64,000 bases of DNA, from positions 496,001 to 560,000 of the forward strand of contig CBDCWQ010000022.1 of NCBI GenBank assembly GCA_965223435.1, given 5' to 3'. Below the pieces are notes generated by a model. The model saw only the letters and a program-made list of their open reading frames with translations. It had not been told where the DNA came from and made no database searches. Below are positions 1 through 7,649 of the stretch, piece by piece (the stretch's first letter is position 1; each line of letters opens with the position of its first letter). Origin of the DNA: CBDCWQ01 sp965223435. GTDB taxonomy: Bacteria > Myxococcota > Kuafuiibacteriia > Kuafuiibacteriales > Kuafuiibacteriaceae. Made by a program: the position numbers and the translations under genes.

Positions 1-1364
1 GCCACGTTCCAGCGCGCTTCCAACTCGGAAGCAACAAGACGGTTATCAGGATCAACAGAATGATAACGGCGTGCGGCAACTCTTTCTTCGTAGCCAGCCT
101 GCTCTAGCTCCAGTTCGTACGCACGTTGGCGTTCGTCGAGTTGATTCTTCGCATCCCGCTCAGCCACAATCGCGGCTTCTATCGCGAGTGGCTGGACGGC
201 GGCAAGGACTTCAGAAGAAATGATGAGATCAGGCCGCCGTGCACCAAAGGAGATACAAGGTTCAAGACCGTGCATCGTATGACCGCGTCGGCAACAATAA
301 CGTGGTTGGGGGATGCCTCGGCCCCCATATTGTATCTGAAGCATTCGGCCACATCGTCGACATCGAAGAAGTCCTGCCATCAGGGCGAGGCCACCTCGTG
401 CCGACTTTGCACCGCCGGCCGTCTTTGAAAAACTATTCTGAGATAGCCTCTCTTGGATTCTTTCATGCCGCTTCCATGAAACGTAGGCTTCATGGTGATC
501 ACGAATAATGAGCCATTCGTCTCTTGAGCGTACTCTTCCGTATATTTTTCGGACTTGACCGTCTACGATCGTTGTTTGGACTTTCGATTTTCCGTACGCG
601 TAGGCACCAGCGTAGAAGGGGTTCCGCAATACGGAAATGATATTTCGGTAACAAGGTGCTCTCCAAATGAGTCGGACTAACTGCTTGGCGTCCGCGGGCC
701 GAGGAAACAGAATTCCTTCTTTCCGCATGTGCAGTAAGACTTGTCGAGCACTGCCATGACGTTCGAAAAGTCGAAAAACGATTCGAATTGATTCCTGCAC
801 TCTCCGATCGGGATCCATGGTCAAGCCGGTATCCTTAGGCCAAAGATATCCAACGGGCACCGGCATGCGTAGCTCACCACGTTGTGCTTTCGCCTGAGCT
901 GCGTCCAGAAGCCGACGCCTCAATACCGTTAGCTCGAACTCACTCATTGTACCCTTAAGTCCGAGAAGCAGTCGGTCATTGGGCATCTTCGGATCGTAGA
1001 TGCCATCGGTGTCAATAACACGCGCGTCAACAAGAGCACACAACTCCACGAGATGATGCCAGTCGCGCCCATTGCGAGCCAAACGCGAGGCCTCAAGACA
1101 GAATACGGCACCGACTACACCTTCGCAGATCTGGCCAACCAAACTCCGAAAACCTGGACGTTCCACGGTGCCACTCGCCGTGACGCCGAGGTCGTCATCA
1201 ATGATAGCAACGTCTTTGAAGCCATAGCTCTTGGCTAGGTCTGAAAGCTCATACTGCCGGCGCTGGCTTTCAAGGTTCTCAGTCACCTGCATACCGGTTG
1301 ACTGTCTTACATATACAATCGCTCGACGTTGAATGACACTACCAGGAATCTCACAAGGCCTCAT
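1..1364 (-). CDS. Large serine recombinase, 3' end beyond the window
   Basis: The minus frame is open from the ATG at 1364 to the window edge (about 454 codons) with no stop. The N-terminus carries the resolvase-type catalytic block with VYVRQST (the Ser is the expected nucleophile), followed by a Recombinase domain, a zinc-ribbon-like region and a helical C-terminal region (SELEARWN at the edge). The same order occurs in the complete 692-aa recombinase at 27515-29593, to which this is a divergent relative. By family it would catalyse site-specific DNA insertion and excision through a Ser-DNA link. Its start lies 13 bases inside the end of the small upstream gene, suggesting translational coupling. 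Activity cannot be judged because about a third of the protein is missing from the window. Confidence 0.85.
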   Translation of the reverse strand, partial: MRPCEIPGSVIQRRAIVYVRQSTGMQVTENLESQRRQYELSDLAKSYGFKDVAIIDDDLGVTASGTVERPGFRSLVGQICEGVVGAVFCLEASRLARNGRDWHHLVELCALVDARVIDTDGIYDPKMPNDRLLLGLKGTMSEFELTVLRRRLLDAAQAKAQRGELRMPVPVGYLWPKDTGLTMDPDRRVQESIRIVFRLFERHGSARQVLLHMRKEGILFPRPADAKQLVRLIWRAPCYRNIISVLRNPFYAGAYAYGKSKVQTTIVDGQVRKIYGRVRSRDEWLIIRDHHEAYVSWKRHERIQERLSQNSFSKTAGGAKSARGGLALMAGLLRCRRCGRMLQIQYGGRGIPQPRYCCRRGHTMHGLEPCISFGARRPDLIISSEVLAAVQPLAIEAAIVAERDAKNQLDERQRAYELELEQAGYEERVAARRYHSVDPDNRLVASELEARWNV

Positions 1365-1794
1365 CGCGCTCCCCCTCTTCGCCTTCGTCGGCGAGACTGA
1401 ACCCGGTCGCCTTGAGCAAAAGTTGAGCCAGGAGCTCGACCGCTGTTGTGCGCACTTGGGATCTAGAGTCGAGAGATGGATCGGGCTCTGAAACAGTCGA
1501 AGCTGTGCTACCAGTTTCGGCTTGCGGGCTTGATTCGGCATTGGCGTCCTCCTTGAGACGACTCTTGCCTACTGTCGAAGACTGATCGAGCTCTACTTCT
1601 GCGAGGATTCTCTTTAGTTCCTCCAACGCGCAAACGGACACCCGGGGCGGCCCGAGCTTCATATGACTACATGCCCCCGAATCGAACATCCAAGCGGGTA
1701 TAGCTGCGCCAGAATCGTTCGATAGGAAACAGATGTACACTCGTTCTGCTCCGCGCGCCTCTTCATAAGCGACATCAACTTTCTTGCCAAACAA
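1351..1794 (-). CDS. Small partner protein of the serine recombinase (DUF5372-like)
   Basis: The frame ends at 1351, overlapping the recombinase start. The region just upstream of the given start (a TTG at 1794) continues the homology: the reading AYPWHPLFGKK matches HYPFHPLFGQE in the gene at 27051, and IPAWMFD matches IPRWMFD there. The conserved part is therefore about 50 residues long and the true start is probably upstream (the frame is open to about 1977, but I see no ATG or GTG). The C-terminus is acidic and low in complexity. Function is unknown; its constant position before the recombinase suggests an accessory or regulatory role in mobility. I recall a DUF5372 family with this pattern, but the assignment is not verified. 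Confidence 0.6.
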   Translation of the reverse strand: MFGKKVDVAYEEARGAERVYICFLSNDSGAAIPAWMFDSGACSHMKLGPPRVSVCALEELKRILAEVELDQSSTVGKSRLKEDANAESSPQAETGSTASTVSEPDPSLDSRSQVRTTAVELLAQLLLKATGFSLADEGEEGERDEAL

Positions 1795-2108
1795 CGGATG
1801 CCATGGATACGCAATACGAGCACTAAATTCGGCATGGGCAGAATGAGCTTGGGCTTGCTTCCGGAAGAAAGTCCTGGCTCTTTGCTGGCTCCAGGGGAGG
1901 CGCCGAGCGATTCGCCGATGTCCTTTCGGTTGTCTCCACCGCCGACGCGGCAGGCGTCGATTGTGGAAAGTACCTTCCTAGCATCATCGCCAACATCGAC
2001 ACTTGGCCGAACCGGGATCTCGATCAGCTCTTGCCAGCCAACTGGCAAACCGCGTTCGAAGATTTCCTTCGCGAGAATAACATTCAGAACTCCACACCTG
2101 CTGTACAT
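1659..2108 (-). CDS. Possible first gene of the left-edge recombinase unit
   Basis: The first ~110 residues (GLPVGWQELIEIPVRPSVDV, then a Gly/Ser/Pro-rich stretch) look more protein-like than the competing frames. The last part runs across the partner gene in another frame and is probably not meaningful. It may be an additional small gene of the same mobile unit, ending through decay, or a shadow. I do not recognise it, and no comparable ORF is evident before the second copy of the unit at 27.0 kb. Confidence 0.3.
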   Translation of the reverse strand: MYSRCGVLNVILAKEIFERGLPVGWQELIEIPVRPSVDVGDDARKVLSTIDACRVGGGDNRKDIGESLGASPGASKEPGLSSGSKPKLILPMPNLVLVLRIHGIRCLARKLMSLMKRRAEQNECTSVSYRTILAQLYPLGCSIRGHVVI

Positions 2109-2410
2109 TGAGCGCAGACCTCAACGTTACACCATGAAGCGGGCCCGGCTAGACGCCCCAAAAAGAACAGTTACCTTCGACCAACAGCGTGTCGAGCTGT
2201 CACTCTGCCTCTGAGTTACAGATGCGAATCAGGCCAGCATTCCCACCCTGTGCTCGTTTTGCAGCGAAGTTGACCACCGTTTTGGCTGAAGTTGACCACC
2301 CTAAGTGGGTCTGATCGACATCCAGCGGAGCGTAAGCGACGCTTTTATTTTACGGTATTTTCCTATCCACTATTTTCCCTGATGGGCAACCTCCTTTCTT
2401 GTCGTCGGCG

Positions 2411-2686
2411 TCAGTGAATGCGCGCTCGATAGGAGCCCCCCTTCAAAACGGTTTTTTGAGAAGGATTCTTCATCCTGTCGATGATGGCCTCGGCAATGAC
2501 TGGATCTTCGAAGAGCTTCTTCCATCCAGGAATGTCGACCTGTGAAGTGATGATGGTCGCCCCCTTTTAGTATCTCTCCTCCAAGATATCGACGAGCGCG
2601 GTTGCCTCCTCGTGGAGGTAGGCACGGAGTCCAAAGTCGTCCAAGATGAGAATATCTGTTTTGGTGAGCTTTCGTACGAAGGCAAG
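2411..2686 (-). pseudogene. istB: IstB ATPase, C-terminal fragment
   Basis: In the frame ending at TGA 2411-2413 the sequence reads FVRKLTKTDILILDDFG (Walker B region), then a short REER-like helix and the terminal KGGSYRARIH. The first ~150 residues, including Walker A, are missing, and what remains is joined directly to the end of istA. It cannot be a working ATPase. Confidence 0.75.
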
Positions 2687-2689
2687 ATA

Positions 2690-4070
2690 TTTTCACTCCG
2701 CTTGTAGTTGAGCCGAGGCTTGTTGAAGAGAAGCGCCTGGGCCGCCGCATACTCCAAAGAGCGGGGACTTACACGATTCGATTGGGCCAGGCGAAGGATA
2801 CCTTGGATTCTCCGCAAGTATCGAAGGGGATAGCTTGAAGAGATCAGACTCTCTACCAGCTCAGTGGTCTTGGGCCCGATTTTCTCCGCGTCCTGTTGGG
2901 CGTGTTTCAGTTCAAAACGACGCACACCCTGTTGCTCTTGGGGGTAGTGCCTCAGGTCCGTGGAGAATCGACCTTTCCCGAGGATTCGGGCGTGCACAGC
3001 AGTCGGCTCACCATCCTTGGAAAAGATTTCAACCAACTTTTCCGTAATGCGCACGCGAACGACCTGACCCACGTTTTGATAGGGAACCGAGTAGAAGTTT
3101 CGGTGCACTTGGATGTGGCAGTCCGGATGGACTTTCGCTGTTTTGCGCTCACTGAATTCGAACGGGCCCTTCGGGCCGCTTTTCAGGAGCCGGACCTCGC
3201 TCATAAAACGTTCTTTGCGCGATACGCCATAGTCCTTCATGACAGCGGCGTTCAGACGCTTGAGGTACACCGAAAAGGCCGCATTCAACTCAGACAATGA
3301 GTAGAATTCTCGGTTTCGAACGTCCTGGTAGAATTGACGCTGTATGACCGAAATGGTCACTTCCACCACAGCTTTGTCTTTGGGCTTGTAGGGCCGAGCC
3401 GGAAGAACAGCAAATCCTGCGTGGGCTGCGTAGTCGCAGTAGGTCGGATTGACGTCCGGGTCGTAGCGGTGAGCCCGCTTCACCCCAGATTTTAAATTGT
3501 CGATCACCACGTACGGCGTGACCCCACCAAAGTAGGGCCACATCCGCTCCTGAGACCGAATGAATGACGGTAGTTTCTGATTCAAGAAAAACTCGCCGAA
3601 CGTGTATCCAGAGAACGGAAGTACACCACAGAATAGATGCGTCTTCGTCAACTCCCCCGTGCGCCGATCGACAAGCGAGATCCCGTCCGCGTAATCGTTC
3701 TCCGTACGCTCACCGGGAGCGTGCTCGCGGCGAAGACCTCACAGCCTTGGTCCTCGGCATACGGTCCCGCAGGTTTCTCCAAAAAACTCCAATACGTGAC
3801 CTCAGGCGCGTACTCCGAATGCAGATGCGTCACCGAAACACCTCTTTGGGACGTACGGCAGATTTCTTCCCAATCCAAACGCCCCTGCCAGCCCGTACCT
3901 TCGCTATTGTCACCGGGCCCGGATCGTGGCTCCGCGGTCTCCTGAAACTTTCGGACCGTTTGGCGCGAAACGCGCAGGGCCTTCGCTATCTTTCGTATCG
4001 AGTAGCCCTCTCTCGAAAGCCGCTGAATCTCTTCTTGCATACGCATACTCGTCCTCGCTTTGCTCATCAC
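2690..4070 (-). pseudogene. istA: IS21 transposase IstA, frameshifted
   Basis: The N-terminal piece (from ATG 4070) has a helix-turn-helix of the GYSIRKIAKALRVSRQTVRK type. The DDE integrase part resumes in another frame near 3730 with NDYADGISLVDRRTGE, then YVVIDNLKSGV and the conserved C-terminal half to about LLFNKPRLNYKR. The two pieces together match the usual ~500-residue IstA, so one indel near 3730 explains the break. In IS21 this protein is the DNA-cutting transposase and needs IstB. Confidence 0.8.
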
Positions 4071-4328
4071 TGCTCCTTCGCAGCCCTGAGCCGAATACGC
4101 GTCGCCTAACCTCTCTACAGATGTCGGGATTCCCCCAGGTCGACTTCACCCCATTGGGTGGTCACCCTCGAGCCAAATGGGTGGTCAACCTCGATCCAAT
4201 TGGGTGGTCAACCTCGATCCAATCGGGCACACCCTGCCGGCGAAGGGCGCCAAGACCGCCACCTCGATGCCCTTGGCGACATCAAAGCGTGCGCCCGGTC
4301 GGGCATGACCGAGCAGGTGCGATCGGGA

Positions 4329-4400
4329 TGGAGTCGAGGGGGTTCGAACCCCTCACTTCTCTCTGCCAGACAGACGCTCTTCCGATTGAGCTACAACCCC
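4329..4400 (-). tRNA. tRNA-Ala(GGC)
   Basis: The cloverleaf folds with acceptor GGGGTTG/CGACTCC, which contains the G3-U70 pair that marks tRNA-Ala. The D stem is GCTC/GAGC, the anticodon loop CTGGCAG gives GGC, and the T arm is GGGG-TTCGAAC-CCCC. One mismatch sits in the anticodon stem. CCA is not encoded. It stands alone, separated from the main tRNA array by an IS21-type insertion, so it probably belonged to the array. Confidence 0.85.
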
Positions 4401-4532
4401 AAGATGGCTCAGCTGTTGATGATCGCCTGAAAGCGCCCAAATCTGGACCGGCCGGCCGATTCTATCCAATGGTCCTACTTCGTGAATCTACTTCTTGTTC
4501 TTCCTCTACTTCCCCGATGGGTGAGCGGAGTC

Positions 4533-4565
4533 AAAAAAATCGCATGCTCGGGATGAGCATGCGAT
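4533..4565 (-). terminator. Rho-independent terminator, minus strand
   Basis: An 11-bp perfect stem (ATCGCATGCTC / GAGCATGCGAT, 5-base loop) is followed on the minus strand by seven T's. It would end leftward transcription arriving from the IS21 remnant or tRNA array. Confidence 0.8.
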
Positions 4566-4720
4566 CTCTTCATTGGGCGGTGAAAGCGAGCGCCCCCCCT
4601 GGATCGTTTTGCGGCGAGACGGGGACGCTCCCAATCGGACGCCTCGTAGGACGAGACACCATGACTCGTCCCACAGCCTAAGGCTCGCGTCCAGGTTTCT
4701 GCCCGCGAGGGCTCCTAGGC

Positions 4721-5152
4721 GTGGACGATTCCCATCGGTTGGCTTTGTGCGCGGAGCCGGCGTGCCGGCAACCATTTTCCGTTTGTCGGCGGTGTGATCG
4801 GGGGCAGCGATATTGTTCACGCCGCTGCCGATTACAGGCTCGAAGAGAAAGCCTCCGGGAGTCCGGACGGAGACACCCAAAAAGTCCGGAGGGCCGCCGC
4901 GATCACGCCGACCGACAGCGGCGGTATCGCGAAAAAGTGACGCATCAGGGTCAAAGAAAACTTGTGATTTCCCTAGACCGTGTTCCGTCCGAATCGCGGA
5001 CCCACGAGGGAGAAAATGCAGGAAACGTTCAACGATGTATCGGCTGTGGCCGTCTGGCTCGGGGTTTTCGCCGAGAATTTGTTCATCAGATTCGGAAAAA
5101 GCGGTGGGGCGTGCTTCGGCGAAGCGCGCGCGCTCCCCCGGAGCGGACGTGA
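4721..5152 (+). CDS. Zinc-ribbon protein of the IS21-type element
   Basis: 143 residues; the first 45 contain clustered cysteines (CAEPACRQPF, CRRCDRGQRYCSRRC) of zinc-ribbon type, followed by an Arg-rich stretch with SPEGRRDHADRQRRYRE. A second CxxC appears near residue 107. It lies just upstream of the istA-like frame and is an element-associated gene of unknown function, perhaps a DNA-binding accessory. A remnant of a related gene occurs at 13135-13238. The C-terminal third looks less conserved and may have drifted in frame. Confidence 0.55.
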   Translation: MDDSHRLALCAEPACRQPFSVCRRCDRGQRYCSRRCRLQARRESLRESGRRHPKSPEGRRDHADRQRRYREKVTHQGQRKLVISLDRVPSESRTHEGENAGNVQRCIGCGRLARGFRREFVHQIRKKRWGVLRRSARAPPERT

Positions 5153-5155
5153 GCG

Positions 5156-5857
5156 ATGACGCCCGAGCTCTTCGCTAAGATTCGTCGGCTCTATTTCGGT
5201 GAACACTGGAAGGTCGGTACCATCGCCACCGAACTCGGTATCCATAAAGATACCGTCCGACGCGGTATCGAAGCCGATCGGTTTGTCGTCCGGGGCGCGG
5301 TCGTACGCCCGTCTCTGCTCGACCCGTACAAGGCCATCATCCAATCGACGCTGGAAAAACATCCCAGGCTTCGTGCCACCCGTCTCTTCGAGATGATCGC
5401 TAAGAATATTGCGCATCGAGCGGTGCTTGCCGGTCATTCGGTCGCCTTCTTTACAGCCAGCGAGCTCCTCCTTGACCTTCAAAAACGTGACTCAGCCCGA
5501 AGTCTTGAACTTCGCCTTAAGCATCTCGAGAAAATCGGACTTTTGGTCGTCGATGAGCTCGGATACCTCGCTTATGATGACCGCGCCGCGGATCTGCTCT
5601 TCCAAATCGTCAACCGGCGCTACGAAAAAAAGAGTCTCCTCATCACGACAAATCTCGCTTTCTCGGACTGGCCCACGATCTTTCCCAATGCGACCTCAGC
5701 CACAGCACTCATTGACCGGGTGATTCACTACGCAGACATCGCCAGCGTGGCCGGTGAAAGCTACCGAAAACGCGAAGCCCAACTCCATCAGAAGAAAAGA
5801 GCCGCCGCCCGAAAGGCGCTCTCGGACAACAAGTCTGCGCGAAAGCCTCAGAAGTGA
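5156..5857 (+). pseudogene. IstA N-terminus fused in frame to IstB C-terminus
   Basis: Residues 1 to about 80 are the IstA DNA-binding start (LYFGEHWKVGTIATELGIHK). From about residue 82 the sequence is IstB: helicase-loader AAA+ features such as KIGLLVVDELGY (Walker B), LLITTNLAFSDW and the C-terminal helices. The IstA catalytic domain and the IstB Walker A are deleted. The fusion is open, so a 233-aa protein could be made, but neither activity is expected. Confidence 0.8.
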
Positions 5858-6276
5858 GCCCCAAAGAACGACCTCCCCCTATTCGACCGGACCGGACCCG
5901 CAAGATCGCCGGACAATCCTTCGCATTCATACCTCATCGCTTCCTCCGAGAGGGCTTCTTCGTCTCATGCTCTAAAAATGAGCGCTGTCTGTACTTCTTT
6001 CTGGTCCTCGCTGCGGACCGAAACGGCGTGAGCTTCTATGCCTACGACCGGATCTGCTCCACGTTGGAGCTCTCCCTCGAAGAGTATATCGATGCCCGCA
6101 ACGGTCTCATCCACAAGAACCTCATCGTCTTTGATGGCAAACGATTCTAGGTCCTCGCACTTCCACAGCATGCCGTCGTCGCGCGTCCGCCCGCCGAGCT
6201 CCAAACTGCTGAGGACTTCGAGCGGGAAGACTCGGCCACGATCCGATCCGGTATTCTTCAGGCCCTTGATGTTTAA
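5854..6276 (+). pseudogene. IS21-type accessory gene with internal amber stop
   Basis: The ATG overlaps the end of the previous frame. The frame reads RIAGQSFAFIPHRFLREGFF and NGVSFYAYDRICSTLELSLE, stops at TAG 6148-6150, and then continues open in the same frame (VLALPQHAVVARPPAE ... LQALDV) to TAA at 6276. The continuation looks like the natural C-terminus, so the TAG is probably a recent nonsense mutation. It may be a replication-initiator or winged-helix-like protein; function unknown. Confidence 0.65.
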
Positions 6277-6327
6277 CCCAGCCCGAAATCAAGCCGGTTC
6301 AAAAAAGGCGTTTCCTCAGGTCCGACA

Positions 6328-6400
6328 ACACTCAGCTCCGAGTCGAACGGAGATCTTCGGTTCTTCAAACCGCCGCTTGTACCGCATAAGCTACCGAGCC
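6328..6400 (-). tRNA. tRNA-Phe(GAA), weak acceptor stem
   Basis: The T arm CTCCG-TTCGACT-CGGAG is perfect and the anticodon loop TTGAAGA gives GAA. The acceptor pair GGCTCGG/CTGAGTG has G-U pairs and a 1-72 mismatch, and the anticodon stem has one mismatch. It may be a functional Phe tRNA or a decaying copy. Confidence 0.6.
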
Positions 6401-6404
6401 ATGA

Positions 6405-6476
6405 CGCCCCATGCCGGATTCGAACCGGCGATCTATCGGCTGACAAAGCGTCCACTCCAGACTGGACCGATGAGGC
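6405..6476 (-). tRNA. tRNA of unassigned identity, damaged anticodon arm
   Basis: Acceptor GCCTCAT/ATGGGGC, D arm GTCC/GGAC and T arm GCCGG-TTCGAAT-CCGGC are all well formed. The segment between the D and T arms is only 20 bases and does not form a normal anticodon stem. GTC (Asp) or CAG (Leu) can be read depending on alignment. Confidence 0.55.
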
Positions 6477-6555
6477 GAGAGACCTGCCCGCTACACTTTG
6501 GCCCTTCGGGCTTGGGCGCATACTTGAAACCCGATGGCCACTCTGTCGCGCCCTC
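6477..6555 (-). tRNA. Degenerate class II tRNA, possibly Leu(CAA)
   Basis: A CAA-containing loop (TTTCAAGTA) is followed by a long variable-arm hairpin (GCCC GAA GGGC). The T stem GCGGG/CTCGC is present, but its loop CAGGTCT lacks the TTCGA consensus. The acceptor pairing is poor and it abuts the next tRNA without spacing. Confidence 0.35.
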
Positions 6556-6584
6556 CTCACTCAGGTTCAGACGAGGATTAGGAG

Positions 6585-6659
6585 GCCGCATGACCGGACT
6601 CGAACCGGCTTTCACCAGTTCCACAAACTGGCGGCTCGACCACTTCGCCTTCATGCGGC
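6585..6659 (-). tRNA. tRNA-His(GTG)
   Basis: The 8-bp acceptor GCCGCATG/CATGCGGC includes the extra G-1:C73 pair specific to tRNA-His. The anticodon arm CCAGT-TTGTGGA-ACTGG gives GTG. The T arm is GCCGG-TTCGAGT-CCGGT. Confidence 0.93.
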
Positions 6660-6663
6660 ATCA

Positions 6664-6737
6664 AGCAGGTGATCGGACTCGATCCGACAACCTCTTCGTT
6701 GGCAACGAAGCTCTCTACCCAATTGAGATACACCTGC
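6664..6737 (-). tRNA. tRNA-Gly(GCC)
   Basis: Acceptor GCAGGTG/CACCTGC is perfect, the anticodon arm is CTTCG-TTGCCAA-CGAAG, and the D and T arms are complete (T loop ATCGAGT). Confidence 0.92.
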
Positions 6738-6741
6738 ATGG

Positions 6742-6825
6742 TCCGAGGAGGAGGAATCGAACCTCGAAGGCTCGTTTGTCGCAGCTTATAAGACTGCCGC
6801 TAGCAACCAGCCAGCCACACCTCGG
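6742..6825 (-). tRNA. tRNA with TAT anticodon (Ile?), long variable region
   Basis: Acceptor CCGAGG/CCTCGG and anticodon arm GCAGT-CTTATAA-GCTGC give TAT. The variable region is about 14 bases, longer than usual for tRNA-Ile, and the T stem pairs over four positions only. TAT-reading tRNAs are uncommon in bacteria, which normally use a lysidine-modified CAT for AUA. Confidence 0.55.
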
Positions 6826-6827
6826 AA

Positions 6828-6899
6828 TCCGCGCACAAGGAATCGAACCTCGACTTCTCGTTTATCAGACGAGTGTCCACACCAGTAGACGATACGCGG
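6828..6899 (-). tRNA. tRNA-Ile(GAT)
   Basis: Acceptor CCGCGTA/TGCGCGG, D arm GTCT/GGAC, anticodon arm CTCGT-CTGATAA-ACGAG and T arm CGAGG-TTCGATT-CCTTG all fold. The anticodon is GAT. Confidence 0.85.
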
Positions 6900-6902
6900 G
6901 GA

Positions 6903-6960
6903 ATAGGACGGCGATGGTCGGACCGAGCTCTCTACCGGATGCCGCTGAACGTCCCGTCCC
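6903..6960 (-). other. tRNA-like remnant
   Basis: A D-arm-like segment (CCGGTAGAGAGCTCGGTCC) is framed by GGACG and CGTCC that could pair as a short acceptor stem, but no T arm is present. It is probably a collapsed tRNA of the array. Confidence 0.3.
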
Positions 6961-7023
6961 AAGGCGTTCGCGTGGACACGACGTCGTGTTCCAGAACTCG
7001 GATGACATGCTTTTTGTGCATAG

Positions 7024-7097
7024 TCGGGATGACTGGAATCGAACCAGCGACCTCCTGCTTCCAAGGCAGGCGCGCTTCCAAGCTGCGCTACATCCCG
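7024..7097 (-). tRNA. tRNA-Pro(TGG)
   Basis: Acceptor CGGGATG/CATCCCG is perfect. The anticodon arm CCTGC-CTTGGAA-GCAGG gives TGG and the T arm is GCTGG-TTCGATT-CCAGT. Confidence 0.93.
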
Positions 7098-7105
7098 CAA
7101 ATTTG

Positions 7106-7180
7106 CGCCCGAGTGACGGAATCGTTCTTTGAACTTTGGCAGAGTACGATTCTGATGCTCTACCGTTGAGCTACCCCAGC
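7106..7180 (-). tRNA. Degenerate tRNA, possibly Thr(CGT)
   Basis: The 5' half is normal (GCTGGGG, D arm GCTC/GAGC, anticodon loop ATCGTAC). The 5' strand of the T stem and the T loop are changed (CAAAG-AACGATT-CCGTC), and the 3' acceptor strand CTCGGGC leaves one mismatch. Its 5' acceptor strand pairs better with the fragment at 7188-7194. Confidence 0.45.
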
Positions 7181-7187
7181 ACGGAAA

Positions 7188-7250
7188 GCTGGGGGCCGGA
7201 TTCGAACCGGCAACAATCAAATAGGTGCGTGTATGACCACATCTGTTGGG
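7188..7250 (-). other. tRNA 3'-half fragment (T arm plus acceptor strand)
   Basis: T arm GCCGG-TTCGAAT-CCGGC and acceptor strand CCCCAGC are intact, but no matching 5' strand precedes them. The exact complement GCTGGGG begins the next tRNA at 7174-7180. A CAT can be read in a loop-like context (GTCATAC), but the stem does not fold. Confidence 0.45.
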
Positions 7251-7255
7251 CGCAA

Positions 7256-7330
7256 TCGAGCTGGCTGGATTTGAACCAACGGCCTCCTGTCCCCCAGACA
7301 GGCGTCCACTCCAAACTGGACCACAGCTCG
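7256..7330 (-). tRNA. tRNA-Pro(GGG)
   Basis: Acceptor CGAGCTG/CAGCTCG is perfect, D arm GTCC/GGAC, anticodon arm CCTGT-CTGGGGG-ACAGG, T arm GTTGG-TTCAAAT-CCAGC. Confidence 0.92.
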
Positions 7331-7335
7331 AAAGA

Positions 7336-7412
7336 AGGCGGGGGTGGGATTCGAACCACACGATCTCCTGGTTATGAGCCAGGTGAGGACAACCAGACTC
7401 CTCTACCCCGCG
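7336..7412 (-). tRNA. Initiator-like tRNA-Met(CAT)
   Basis: CGCGGGG pairs with CCCCGC from position 2 onward, leaving C1 mismatched with C72 as in tRNA-fMet. The D stem GAGG/CCTC has the A11-U24 pair of initiators, and the loop is CTCATAA. The anticodon stem CCTGG/CCAGG lacks one of the three G-C pairs next to the loop found in normal initiators. Confidence 0.8.
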
Positions 7413-7414
7413 AG

Positions 7415-7490
7415 TACTCCTGGCGGGACTCGAACCCGCTATTGTCCAGGGTGAAAACCTGGCCGCGCGAACCACTTTGCGTTCAGGAGC
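7415..7490 (-). tRNA. tRNA-Glu(TTC)
   Basis: Acceptor GCTCCTG/CAGGAGT, anticodon arm CCAGG-TTTTCAC-CCTGG, T arm GCGGG-TTCGAGT-CCCGC. Confidence 0.85.
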
Positions 7491-7495
7491 ATAAA

Positions 7496-7568
7496 AGGTG
7501 ACGGCTGGACTTGAACCAGCGGTTGTCGATTTTGCAGACGGATGCCTTACCAACTTGGCTACGTCACC
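7496..7568 (-). tRNA. tRNA-Cys(GCA)
   Basis: Acceptor GGTGACG/CGTCACC is perfect, the anticodon loop CTGCAAA gives GCA, and the T arm is GCTGG-TTCAAGT-CCAGC. The anticodon stem has one mismatch. Confidence 0.85.
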
Positions 7569-7570
7569 GA

Positions 7571-7644
7571 CGTCCCTGCGGGGATTTGAACCCCGGTTTC
7601 AGCCTTGAGAGGACCGCGTCCTTGGCCGGCTAGACGACAGGGAC
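7571..7644 (-). tRNA. tRNA-Glu(CTC)
   Basis: Acceptor GTCCCTG/CAGGGAC is perfect. The anticodon arm CGGTC-CTCTCAA-GGCTG gives CTC and the T arm is CGGGG-TTCAAAT-CCCCG. Confidence 0.92.
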
Positions 7645-7649
7645 CTGGA

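Larger units (their letters stand above)
2266..4213 (-). mobile_element. Decayed IS21-family element
   Basis: Both ends carry repeated GTTGACCACC motifs typical of the multiple terminal transposase-binding sites of IS21: two at 2266-2300 on the left and, inverted, at about 4157-4167, 4180-4190 and 4203-4213 on the right. Inside are a frameshifted istA and only the C-terminal third of istB. The element is therefore dead. It lies between the left-edge recombinase unit and the isolated tRNA-Ala. Confidence 0.8.
4721..6276 (+). mobile_element. Internally deleted IS21-type element inside the tRNA array
   Basis: Three plus-strand frames lie head to tail: a zinc-ribbon protein, an IstA-IstB fusion left by an internal deletion, and a downstream accessory gene with an internal stop. 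This gene order is familiar around IS21-like elements of Myxococcota (recalled, not searched). The outer ends are not defined by clear terminal repeats. It splits tRNA-Ala from the other tRNAs. Confidence 0.65.

Noticed and set aside
1798..2214. 138-codon plus-strand frame
   Set aside because: It is antisense to the left-edge recombinase unit, has no recognisable domain, and its composition is that of a shadow frame.
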